A DNA stretch of 64,000 nucleotides from Auanema rhodensis (lineage: Eukaryota; Nematoda; Chromadorea; Rhabditida; Rhabditidae): NCBI GenBank assembly GCA_964057225.1, contig OZ059896.1, positions 2,914,001 to 2,978,000 on the forward strand. Direction: 5' to 3'. The position numbers and the translations under genes are program-made. The notes beneath the pieces were generated by a model. That model was not told the origin of the DNA. It ran no database searches and saw only the letters and a list, made by a program, of their open reading frames with translations. Below, one piece after another: positions 50,471 through 62,387 of the stretch (positions are counted from its first letter, which is position 1; every line of letters begins with the position of its first letter).

Positions 50471-51873
50471 CACCGAGATATCAACTGATATAAGTTCACA
50501 CTTATATCCTCGATTTTCACCCTGAAGAATTAATTTTTTCGTTGAATAACATTGTCCATCGTTTTTGCCTTGAAAAAAGGAATCTGAAAACATCTACTTT
50601 TTGCTAAATTATTTTGAAATTTTTCGAAAAAATTTTTGTCAAAATGTTTTTGGAAGCAATTTTGAGTGTACATGGAAACTCAACATACACTAATGCATCA
50701 TTTTTCAAACGATCATAACTAATTTTTGTATTAAGCTTTTCTTAATGTAGTATAGTGCATTCGATGCGGACTTTTAAGCTGCGTCGATCTGTGTTATCAG
50801 ATTTGCGCTAGCTTAAAAATGCACCGAGATATTAACTGATATAAGTTCACACTTATATCCTCGATTTTCACCCTGACGAATTAATTTTTTCGTTGAATAA
50901 CATTGTCCATCGTTTTTGCCTCAAAAAAAGGAATCTAAAAACATCTACTTTTTGCGAAATTATTTTGAAATTTTTCGAAAAAATTTTGTCAAAATGTTTT
51001 TGGAAGCAATGTTGAGTGTACATGGAAACTCAACATACACTAATGCATCATTTTTCAAACGATCATAACTAATTTTTGTGATGAGCGTTTCTCCATGTAG
51101 TATAATGCATTCGATGCGGATTTTTAAGCTGCGTCGATCTATGTTATCAGATTTGCGCTAGCTTAAAAATGCACCGAGATATCAACTGATATAAGTTCAC
51201 ACTTATATCCTCGATTTTCACCCTGAAGAATCAATTTTTTCGTTGAATAACATTGTCCATCGTTTTTGCCTTGAAAGAAGGAATCTAAAAACATCTACTT
51301 TTTGCTAAATTATTTTGAAATTTTTCGAAAAAATTTTTGTCAAAATGTTTTTGGAAGCAATTTTGAGTGTACATGGAAACTCAACATACACTAATGCATC
51401 ATTTTTCAAACAATCATAACTAATTTTTGTATTAAGCTTTCCTCAATGTAATATAGTGCATTCGATGCGGATTTTTAAGCTGCGTCGATCTGTGTTATCA
51501 GATTTGCGCTAGCTTAAAAATGCACCGAGATATCAACTGATATAAGTTCACACTTATATCCTCGATTTTCACCCTGAAGAATTAATTTTTTCGTTGAATA
51601 ACATTGTCCATCGTTTTTGCCTTGAAAAAAGGAATCTAAAAACATCTACTTTTTGCTAAATTATTTTGAAATTTTTCGAAAAAATTTTTGTCAAAATGTT
51701 TTTGGAAGCAATTTTGAGTGTACATGGAAACTCAACATACACTAATGCATCATTTTTCAAACGATCATAACTAATTTTTGTATTAAGCTTTGCTTAATGT
51801 AGTATAGTGCATTCGATGCGGACTTTTAAGCTGCGTCGATCTGTGTTATCAGATTTGCGCTAGCTTAAAAATG
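50471..51873. repeat. Block B5, copy 1 of a 4-monomer unit (M145-M148)
   Basis: Unit starts: 50471, 50822, 51172, 51523. M145 joins a position-(c)-like left part to a position-(e)-like right part. M146 has the rare CTGACGAATT and ends with ATCTATGTTATC. M147 has the rare GAATCAATT. M148 is a position-(c) unit. All four recur 1403 bases later. Confidence 0.9.
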
Positions 51874-53276
51874 CACCGAGATATCAACTGATATAAGTTC
51901 ACACTTATATCCTCGATTTTCACCCTGAAGAATTAATTTTTTCGTTGAATAACATTGTCCATCGTTTTTGCCTTGAAAAAAGGAATCTGAAAACATCTAC
52001 TTTTTGCTAAATTATTTTGAAATTTTTCGAAAAAATTTTTGTCAAAATGTTTTTGGAAGCAATTTTGAGTGTACATGGAAACTCAACATACACTAATGCA
52101 TCATTTTTCAAACGATCATAACTAATTTTTGTATTAAGCTTTTCTTAATGTAGTATAGTGCATTCGATGCGGACTTTTAAGCTGCGTCGATCTGTGTTAT
52201 CAGATTTGCGCTAGCTTAAAAATGCACCGAGATATTAACTGATATAAGTTCACACTTATATCCTCGATTTTCACCCTGACGAATTAATTTTTTCGTTGAA
52301 TAACATTGTCCATCGTTTTTGCCTCAAAAAAAGGAATCTAAAAACATCTACTTTTTGCGAAATTATTTTGAAATTTTTCGAAAAAATTTTGTCAAAATGT
52401 TTTTGGAAGCAATGTTGAGTGTACATGGAAACTCAACATACACTAATGCATCATTTTTCAAACGATCATAACTAATTTTTGTGATGAGCGTTTCTCCATG
52501 TAGTATAATGCATTCGATGCGGATTTTTAAGCTGCGTCGATCTATGTTATCAGATTTGCGCTAGCTTAAAAATGCACCGAGATATCAACTGATATAAGTT
52601 CACACTTATATCCTCGATTTTCACCCTGAAGAATCAATTTTTTCGTTGAATAACATTGTCCATCGTTTTTGCCTTGAAAGAAGGAATCTAAAAACATCTA
52701 CTTTTTGCTAAATTATTTTGAAATTTTTCGAAAAAATTTTTGTCAAAATGTTTTTGGAAGCAATTTTGAGTGTACATGGAAACTCAACATACACTAATGC
52801 ATCATTTTTCAAACAATCATAACTAATTTTTGTATTAAGCTTTCCTCAATGTAATATAGTGCATTCGATGCGGATTTTTAAGCTGCGTCGATCTGTGTTA
52901 TCAGATTTGCGCTAGCTTAAAAATGCACCGAGATATCAACTGATATAAGTTCACACTTATATCCTCGATTTTCACCCTGAAGAATTAATTTTTTCGTTGA
53001 ATAACATTGTCCATCGTTTTTGCCTTGAAAAAAGGAATCTAAAAACATCTACTTTTTGCTAAATTATTTTGAAATTTTTCGAAAAAATTTTTGTCAAAAT
53101 GTTTTTGGAAGCAATTTTGAGTGTACATGGAAACTCAACATACACTAATGCATCATTTTTCAAACGATCATAACTAATTTTTGTATTAAGCTTTGCTTAA
53201 TGTAGTATAGTGCATTCGATGCGGACTTTTAAGCTGCGTCGATCTGTGTTATCAGATTTGCGCTAGCTTAAAAATG
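51874..53276. repeat. Block B5, copy 2 of the 4-monomer unit (M149-M152)
   Basis: Unit starts: 51874, 52225, 52575, 52926. It carries CTGACGAATT in M150, GAATCAATT in M151 and AATCTGAAAAC in M149, in the same order as copy 1. I noticed no differences, so this looks like a recent tandem duplication derived from the older 5-monomer unit by loss of one position. Confidence 0.9.
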
Positions 53277-55379
53277 CACCGAGATATCAACTGATATAAG
53301 TTCACACTTATATCCTCGATTTTCACCCTGAAGAATTAATTTTTTCGTTGAATAACATTGTCCATCGTTTTTGCCTTGAAAGAAGGAATCTAAAAACATC
53401 TACTTTTTGCTAAATTATTTTGAAATTTTTCGAAAAAATTTTTGTCAAAATGTTTTTGGAAGCAATTTTGAGTGTACATGGAAACTCAACATACACTAAT
53501 GCATCATTTTTCAAACGATCATAACTAATTTTTGTATTAAGCTTTCCTCAATGTAATATAGTGCATTCGATGCGGATTTTTAAGCTGCGTCGATCTGTGT
53601 TATCAGATTTGCGCTAGCTTGAAAATGCACCGAGATATCAACTGATATAAGTTCACACTTATATCCTCGATTTTCTCCCTGAAGAATTAATTTTTTCGTT
53701 GAATAACATCGTCCATCGTTTTTGCCTTGAAAGAAGGAATCTAAAAACATCTACTTTTTGCTAAATTATTTTGAAATTTTTCGAAAAAATTTTTGTCAAA
53801 ATGTTTTTGGAAGCAATTTTGAGTGTACATGGAAACTCAACATACACTAATGCATCATTTTTCAAACGATCATAACTAATTTTTGTATTAAGCTTTTCTT
53901 AATGTAGTATAGTGCATTCGATGCGGACTTTTAAGCTGCGTCGATCTGTGTTATCAGATTTGCGCTAGCTTAAAAATGCACCGAGAAATTAACTGATATA
54001 AGTTCACACTTATATCCTCGATTTTCACCCTGAAGATTTAATTTTTTCGTTGAATAACATTGTCCATCGTTTTTGCCTCAAAAAAAGGAATCTAAAAACA
54101 TCTACTTTTTGCGAAATTATTTTGAAATTTTTCGAAAAAATTTTGTCAAAATGTTTTTGGAAGCAATGTTGAGTGTACATGGAAACTCAACATACACTAA
54201 TGCATCATTTTTCAAACGATCATAACTAATTTTTGTGATGAGCGTTTCTCCATGTAGTATAATGCATTCGATGCGGATTTTTAAGCTGCGTCGATCTATG
54301 TTATCAGATTTGCGCTAGCTTAAAAATGCACCGAGATATCAACTGATATATGTTCACACTTATATCCTCGATTTTCACCCTGAAGAATTAATTTTTTCGT
54401 TGAATAACATTGTCCATCGTTTTTGCCTTGAAAGATGGAATCTAAAAACATCTACTTTTTGCGAAATTATTTTGAAATTTTTCGAAAAAATTTTGTCAAA
54501 ATGTTTTTGGAAGCAATTTTGAGTGTACATGGAAACTCAACATACACTAATGCATCATTTTTCAAACAATCATAACTAATTTTTGTATTAAGCTTTCCTC
54601 AATGTAATATAGTGCATTCGATGCGGATTTTTAAGCTGCGTCGATCTGTGTTATCAGATTTGCGCTAGCTTAAAAATGCACCGAGATATCAACTGATATA
54701 AGTTCACACTTATATCCTCGATTTTCTCCCTGAAGAATTAATTTTTTCGTTGAATAACATTGTCCATCGTTTTTGCCTTGAAAGAAGGAATCTAAAAACA
54801 TCTACTTTTTGCTAAATTATTTTGAAATTTTTCGAAAAAATTTTTGTCAAAATGTTTTTGGAAGCAATTTTGAGTGTACATGGAAACTCAACATACACTA
54901 ATGCATCATTTTTCAAACGATCATAACTAATTTTTGTATTAAGCTTTTCTTAATGTAGTATAGTGCATTCGATGGGGACTTTTAAGCTGCGTCGATCTGT
55001 GTTATCAGATTTGCGCTAGCTTAAAAATGCACCGAGATATTAACTGATATAAGTTCACACTTATATCCTCGATTTTCACCCTGAAGAATTAATTTTTTCG
55101 TTGAATAACATTGTCCATCGTTTTCGCCTCAAAAAAAGGAATCTAAAAACATCTACTTTTTGCGAAATTATTTTGAAATTTTTCGAAAAAATTTTGTCAA
55201 AATGTTTTTGGAAGCAATGTTGAGTGTACATGGAAACTCAACATACACTAATGGATCATTTTTCAAACGATCATAACTAATTTTTGTGGTGAGCGTTTCT
55301 CCATGTAGTATAATGCATTCGATGCGGATTTTCAAGCTGCGTCGATCTGTACTATCAGATTTGCGCTAGCTTGAAAATG
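53277..55379. repeat. Block B6: M153-M158, diverged 5-mer series and a dispersed copy
   Basis: Unit starts: 53277, 53628, 53979, 54329, 54679, 55030. M153-M155 follow positions (d), (e) and (a), with private changes in M155 (GAGAAATTAAC and GAAGATTTAATT). M156 has TATATGTTC and GAAAGATGG and combines GCGAAATT with TTTTGAG. M157 and M158 repeat M126 and M127 at an offset of 10873 bases, sharing GATGGGGAC, TTTTCGCC, AATGGATC, GTGGTGAG and GGATTTTCAAG. Confidence 0.82.
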
Positions 55380-57480
55380 CACCGAGATATGAACTGATAT
55401 AAGTTCACACTTATATCCTCGATTTTCACCCTGAAGAATTAATTTTTTCGTTGAATTACATTGTCCATCGTTTTTGCCTTGAAAAAAGGAATCTAAAAAC
55501 ATCTACTTTTCGCTAAATTATTTTGAAATTTTTCGAAAAAATTTTTGTCAAAATGTTTTTGGAAGCAATTTTGAGTGTACATGGAAACTCAACATACACT
55601 AATGCATCATTTTTCAAACGATCATAACTTATTTTTGTATTAAGCTTTCCTCAATGTAATATAGTGCATTCGATGCGGATTTTTAAGCTGCGTCGATCTG
55701 TGTTATCAGATTTGCGCTAGCTTAAAAATGCACCGAGATATCAACTGATATAAGTTCACACTTATATCCTCGATTTTCTCCCTGAAGAATTAATTTTTTC
55801 GTTGAATAACATCGTCCATCGTTTTTGCCTTGAAAGAAAGAATCTAAAAACATCTACTTTTTGCTAAATTATTTTGAAATTTTTCGAAAAAATTTTGTCA
55901 AAATGTTTTTGGAAGCAATGTTGAGTGTACATGGAAACTCAACATACACTAATGCATCATTTTTCAAACGATCATAACTAATTTTTGTGATGAGCGTTTC
56001 TCCATGTAGTATAATGCATTCGATGCGGATTTTTAAGCTGCGTCGATCTATGTTATCAGATTTGCGCTAGCTTAAAAATGCACCGAGATATCAACTGATA
56101 TAAGTTCACACTTATATCCTCGATTTTCACCCTGAAGAATTAATTTTTTCGTTGAATAACATTGTCCATCGTTTTTGCCTTGAAAGAAGAAATCTAAAAA
56201 CATCTACTTTTTGCGAAATTATTTTGAAATTTTTCGAAAAAATTTTGTCAAAATGTTTTTGGAAGCAATTTTGAGTGTACATGGAAACTCAACATACACT
56301 AATGCATCATTTTTCAAACGATCGTAACTAATTTTTGTATTAAGCTTTTCTTAATGTAGTATAGTGCATTCGATGCGGACTTTTAAGCTGCGTCGATCTG
56401 TGTTATCAGATTTGCGCTAGCTTAAAAATGCACCGAGATATTAACTGATATAAGTTCACACTTATATCCTCGATTTTCACCCTGAAGAATTAATTTTTTC
56501 GTTGAATAACATTGTCCATCGTTTTTGCCTTGAAAGAAGGAATCTAAAAACATCTACTTTTTGCTAAATTATTTTGAAATTTTTCGAAAAAATTTTGTCA
56601 AAATGTTTTTGGAAGCAATGTTGAGTGTACATGGAAACTCAACATACACTAATGCATCATTTTTCAAACGATCATAACTTATTTTTGTATTAAGCGTTTC
56701 TCAATGTAGTATAGTGCATTCGATGCGGATTTTTAAGCTGCGTCGATCTGTACTATCAGATTTGCGCTAGCTTGAAAATGCACCGAGATATCAACTGATA
56801 TAAGTTCACACTTATATCCTCGATTTTCACCCTGAAGAATTAATTTTTTCGTTGAATAACATTGTCCATCGTTTTTGCCTCAAAAAAAGGAATCTAAAAA
56901 CATCTACTTTTTGCGAAATTATTTTGAAATTTTTCGAAAAAATTTTGTCAAAATGTTTTTGGAAGCAATGTTGAGTGTACATGGAAACTCAACATACACT
57001 AATGCATCATTTTTCAAACGATCATAACTAATTTTTGTGATGAGCGTTTCTCCATGTAGTATAATGCATTCGATGCGGATTTTTAAGCTGCGTCGATCTA
57101 TGTTATCAGATTTGCGCTAGCTTAAAAATGCACCGAGATATCAACTGATATAAGTTCACACTTATATCCTCGATTTTCACCCTGAAGAATTAATTTTTTC
57201 GTTGAATAACATTGTCCATCGTTTTTGCCTTGAAAGAAGAAATCTAAAAACATCTACTTTTTGCGAAATTATTTTGAAATTTTTCGAAAAAATTTTGTCA
57301 AAATGTTTTTGGAAGCAATTTTGAGTGTACATGGAAACTCAACATACACTAATGCATCATTTTTCAAACGATCGTAACTAATTTTTGTATTAAGCTTTTC
57401 TTAATGTAGTATAGTGCATTCGATGCGGACTTTTAAGCTGCGTCGATCTGTGTTATCAGATTTGCGCTAGCTTAAAAATG
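55380..57480. repeat. Block B7, copy 1 of a 6-monomer unit (M159-M164)
   Basis: Unit starts: 55380, 55731, 56081, 56431, 56781, 57131. M159 has GATATGAAC, GAATTACATT and ATAACTTATTTTT. M160 has a TCTCCCTG, CATCGTCC left part joined to a GTGATGAG right part. M161 and M164 have GAAAGAAGAAATC with ATCGTAACT. M162 combines GCTAAATT with the four-T run. All six recur 2101 bases later. Confidence 0.92.
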
Positions 57481-59581
57481 CACCGAGATATGAACTGATA
57501 TAAGTTCACACTTATATCCTCGATTTTCACCCTGAAGAATTAATTTTTTCGTTGAATTACATTGTCCATCGTTTTTGCCTTGAAAAAAGGAATCTAAAAA
57601 CATCTACTTTTCGCTAAATTATTTTGAAATTTTTCGAAAAAATTTTTGTCAAAATGTTTTTGGAAGCAATTTTGAGTGTACATGGAAACTCAACATACAC
57701 TAATGCATCATTTTTCAAACGATCATAACTTATTTTTGTATTAAGCTTTCCTCAATGTAATATAGTGCATTCGATGCGGATTTTTAAGCTGCGTCGATCT
57801 GTGTTATCAGATTTGCGCTAGCTTAAAAATGCACCGAGATATCAACTGATATAAGTTCACACTTATATCCTCGATTTTCTCCCTGAAGAATTAATTTTTT
57901 CGTTGAATAACATCGTCCATCGTTTTTGCCTTGAAAGAAGGAATCTAAAAACATCTACTTTTTGCTAAATTATTTTGAAATTTTTCGAAAAAATTTTGTC
58001 AAAATGTTTTTGGAAGCAATGTTGAGTGTACATGGAAACTCAACATACACTAATGCATCATTTTTCAAACGATCATAACTAATTTTTGTGATGAGCGTTT
58101 CTCCATGTAGTATAATGCATTCGATGCGGATTTTTAAGCTGCGTCGATCTATGTTATCAGATTTGCGCTAGCTTAAAAATGCACCGAGATATCAACTGAT
58201 ATAAGTTCACACTTATATCCTCGATTTTCACCCTGAAGAATTAATTTTTTCGTTGAATAACATTGTCCATCGTTTTTGCCTTGAAAGAAGAAATCTAAAA
58301 ACATCTACTTTTTGCGAAATTATTTTGAAATTTTTCGAAAAAATTTTGTCAAAATGTTTTTGGAAGCAATTTTGAGTGTACATGGAAACTCAACATACAC
58401 TAATGCATCATTTTTCAAACGATCGTAACTAATTTTTGTATTAAGCTTTTCTTAATGTAGTATAGTGCATTCGATGCGGACTTTTAAGCTGCGTCGATCT
58501 GTGTTATCAGATTTGCGCTAGCTTAAAAATGCACCGAGATATTAACTGATATAAGTTCACACTTATATCCTCGATTTTCACCCTGAAGAATTAATTTTTT
58601 CGTTGAATAACATTGTCCATCGTTTTTGCCTTGAAAGAAGGAATCTAAAAACATCTACTTTTTGCTAAATTATTTTGAAATTTTTCGAAAAAATTTTGTC
58701 AAAATGTTTTTGGAAGCAATGTTGAGTGTACATGGAAACTCAACATACACTAATGCATCATTTTTCAAACGATCATAACTTATTTTTGTATTAAGCGTTT
58801 CTCAATGTAGTATAGTGCATTCGATGCGGATTTTTAAGCTGCGTCGATCTGTACTATCAGATTTGCGCTAGCTTGAAAATGCACCGAGATATCAACTGAT
58901 ATAAGTTCACACTTATATCCTCGATTTTCACCCTGAAGAATTAATTTTTTCGTTGAATAACATTGTCCATCGTTTTTGCCTCAAAAAAAGGAATCTAAAA
59001 ACATCTACTTTTTGCGAAATTATTTTGAAATTTTTCGAAAAAATTTTGTCAAAATGTTTTTGGAAGCAATGTTGAGTGTACATGGAAACTCAACATACAC
59101 TAATGCATCATTTTTCAAACGATCATAACTAATTTTTGTGATGAGCGTTTCTCCATGTAGTATAATGCATTCGATGCGGATTTTTAAGCTGCGTCGATCT
59201 ATGTTATCAGATTTGCGCTAGCTTAAAAATGCACCGAGATATCAACTGATATAAGTTCACACTTATATCCTCGATTTTCACCCTGAAGAATTAATTTTTT
59301 CGTTGAATAACATTGTCCATCGTTTTTGCCTTGAAAGAAGAAATCTAAAAACATCTACTTTTTGCGAAATTATTTTGAAATTTTTCGAAAAAATTTTGTC
59401 AAAATGTTTTTGGAAGCAATTTTGAGTGTACATGGAAACTCAACATACACTAATGCATCATTTTTCAAACGATCGTAACTAATTTTTGTATTAAGCTTTT
59501 CTTAATGTAGTATAGTGCATTCGATGCGGACTTTTAAGCTGCGTCGATCTGTGTTATCAGATTTGCGCTAGCTTAAAAATG
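57481..59581. repeat. Block B7, copy 2 of the 6-monomer unit (M165-M170)
   Basis: Unit starts: 57481, 57832, 58182, 58532, 58882, 59232. It follows copy 1 at exactly 2101 bases throughout. The one difference I noticed is GAAAGAAGG in M166 against GAAAGAAAG in M160. Because M159 is itself related to M128, copy 1 probably kept the older left junction and copy 2 is the duplicate. Confidence 0.92.
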
Positions 59582-62387
59582 CACCGAGATATTAACTGAT
59601 ATAAGTTCACACTTATATCCTCGATTTTCACCCTGAAGAATTAATTTTTTCGTTGAATAACATTGTCCATCGTTTTTGCCTTGAAAGAAGGAATCTAAAA
59701 ACATCTACTTTTTGCTAAATTATTTTGAAATTTTTCGAAAAAATTTTGTCAAAATGTTTTTGGAAGCAATGTTGAGTGTACATGGAAACTCAACATACAC
59801 TAATTCATCATTTTTCAAACGATCATAACTAATTTTTGTGATGAGCGTTTCTCCATGTAGTATAATGCATTCGATGCGGATTTTTAAGCTGCGTCGATCT
59901 GTGTTATCAGATTTGCGCTAGCTTAAAAATGCACCGAGATATCAACTGATATAAGTTCACACTTATATCCTCGATTTTCACCCTGAAGAATTAATTTTTT
60001 CGTTGAATAACATTGTCCATCGTTTTTGCCTTGAAAGAAGGAATCTAAAAACATCTACTTTTTGCTAAATTATTTTGAAATTTTTCGAAAAAATTTTTGT
60101 CAAAATGTTTTTGGAAGCAATTTTGAGTGTACATGGAAACTCAACATACACTAATGCATCATTTTTCAAACAATCATAACTAATTTTTGTATTAAGCTTT
60201 CCTCAATGTAATATAGTGCATTCGATGCGGTTTTTTAAGCTGCGTCGATCTGTGTTATCAGATTTGCGCTAGCTTAAAAATGCACCGAGATATCAACTGA
60301 TATAAGTTCACACTTATATCCTCGATTTTCACCCTGAAGAATTAATTTTTTCGTTGAATAACATTGTCCATCGTTTTTGCCTTAAAAAAAGGAATCTAAA
60401 AACATCTACTTTTTGCTAAATTATTTTGAAATTTTTCGAAAAAATTTTTGTCAAAATGTTTTTGGAAGCAATTTTGAGTGTACATGGAAACTCAACATAC
60501 ACTAATGCATCATTTTTCAAACGATCATAACTAATTTTTGTATTAAGCTTTCCTCAATGTAATATAGTGCATTCGATGCGGATTTTTAAGCTGCGTCGAT
60601 CTGTGTTATCAGATTTGCGCTAGCTTAAAAATGCACCTAGATATCATCTGATATAAGTTCACACTTGTATCCTCGATTTTCACCCTGAAGAATTAATTTT
60701 TTCGTTGAATAACATTGTCCATCGTTTTTGCCTTGAAAAAAAGAATCTAAAAACATCTACTTTTTGCTAAATTATTTTGAAATTTTTCGAAAAAATTTTT
60801 GTCAAAATGTTTTTGGAAGCAATGTTGAGTGTACATGGAAACTCAACATACACTAATGCATCATTTTTCAAACGATCATAACTAATTTTTGTATAAAGCT
60901 TTTCTTAATGTAGTATAGTGCTTTCGATGCGGACTTTTAAGCTGCGTCGATCTATGTTATCAGATTTGCGCTAGCTTAAAAATGCACCGAGATATCAACT
61001 GATATAAGTTCACACTTATATCCTCGATTTTCACCCTGAAGAATTAATTTTTTCGTTGAATAACATTGTCCATCGTTTTTGCCTCGAAAAAAGGAATCTA
61101 AAAACATCTACTTTTTGCTAAATTATTTTGAAATTTTTCGAAAAAATTTTTGTCAAAATGTTTTTGGAAGCAATTTTGAGTGTACATGGAAACTCAACAT
61201 ACACTAATGCATCATTTTTCAAACGATCATAACTAATTTTTGTGATGAGCGTTTCTCCATGTAGTATGGTGCATTCGATGCGGACTTTTAAGCTGCGTCG
61301 ATCTATGTTATCAGATTTGCGCTAGCTTAAAAATGCACCGAGATATCAACTGATATAAGTTCACACTTATATCCTCGATTTTCACCCTGAAGAATTAATT
61401 TTTTCGTTGAATAACATTGTCCATCGTTTTTGCCTCAAAAAAAGGAATCTAAAAACATCTACTTTTTGCGAAATTATTTTGAAATTTTTCGAAAAAATTT
61501 TGTCAAAATGTTTTTGGAAGCAATGTTGAGTGTACATGGAAACTCAACATACACTAATGCATCATTTTTCAAACGATCATAACTAATTTTTGTGATGAGC
61601 GTTTCTCCATGTAGTATAATGCATTCGATGCGGATTTTTAAGCTGCGTCGATCTGTGTTATCAGATTTGCGCTAGCTTAAAAATGCACCGAGATATCAAC
61701 TGATATAAGTTCACACTTATATCCTCGATTTTCACCCTGAAGAATTAATTTTTTCGTTGAATAACATTGTCCATCGTTTTTGACTTGAAAAAAGGAATCT
61801 AAAAACATCTACTTTTTGCTAAATTATTTTGAAATTTTTCGAAAAAATTTTTGTCAAAATGTTTTTGGAAGCAATTTTGAGTGTACATGGAAACTCAACA
61901 TACACTAATGCATCATTTTTCAAACGATCATAACTAATTTTTGTATTAAGCTTTGCTTAATGTAGTATAGTGCATTTGATGCGGACTTTTAAGCTGCGTC
62001 GATCTGTGTTATCAGATTTGCGCTAGCTTAAAAATGCACCGAGATATCAACTGATATAAGTTCACACTTATATCCTCGATTTTCACCCTGAAGAATTAAT
62101 TTTTTCGTTGAATAACATTGTCCATCGTTTTTGCCTTGAAAGAAGGAATCTAAAAACATCTACTTTTTGCTAAATTATTTTGAAATTTTTCGAAAAAATT
62201 TTTGTCAAAATGTTTTTGGAAGCAATTTTGAGTGTACATGGAAACTCAACATACACTAATGCATCATTTTTCAAACAATCATAACTAATTTTTGTATTAA
62301 GCTTTCCTCAATGTACTATAGTGCATTCGATGCGGATTTTTAAGCTGCGTCGATCTGTGTTATCAGATTTGCGCTAGCTTAAAAATG
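59582..62387. repeat. Block B8: M171-M178, diverse single units
   Basis: Unit starts: 59582, 59932, 60283, 60634, 60985, 61336, 61686, 62037. Many private changes occur here: AATTCATC in M171, TTAAAAAAAGG in M173 (seen again in M183), CACTTGTAT, GAAAAAAAGAATC, GTATAAAGC and GTGCTTTCG in M174, TAGTATGGTGC in M175, and TTGACTTG and GCATTTGATG in M177. I see no clean multi-monomer copy inside this block, which is the least homogenised part of domain B. Confidence 0.8.
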
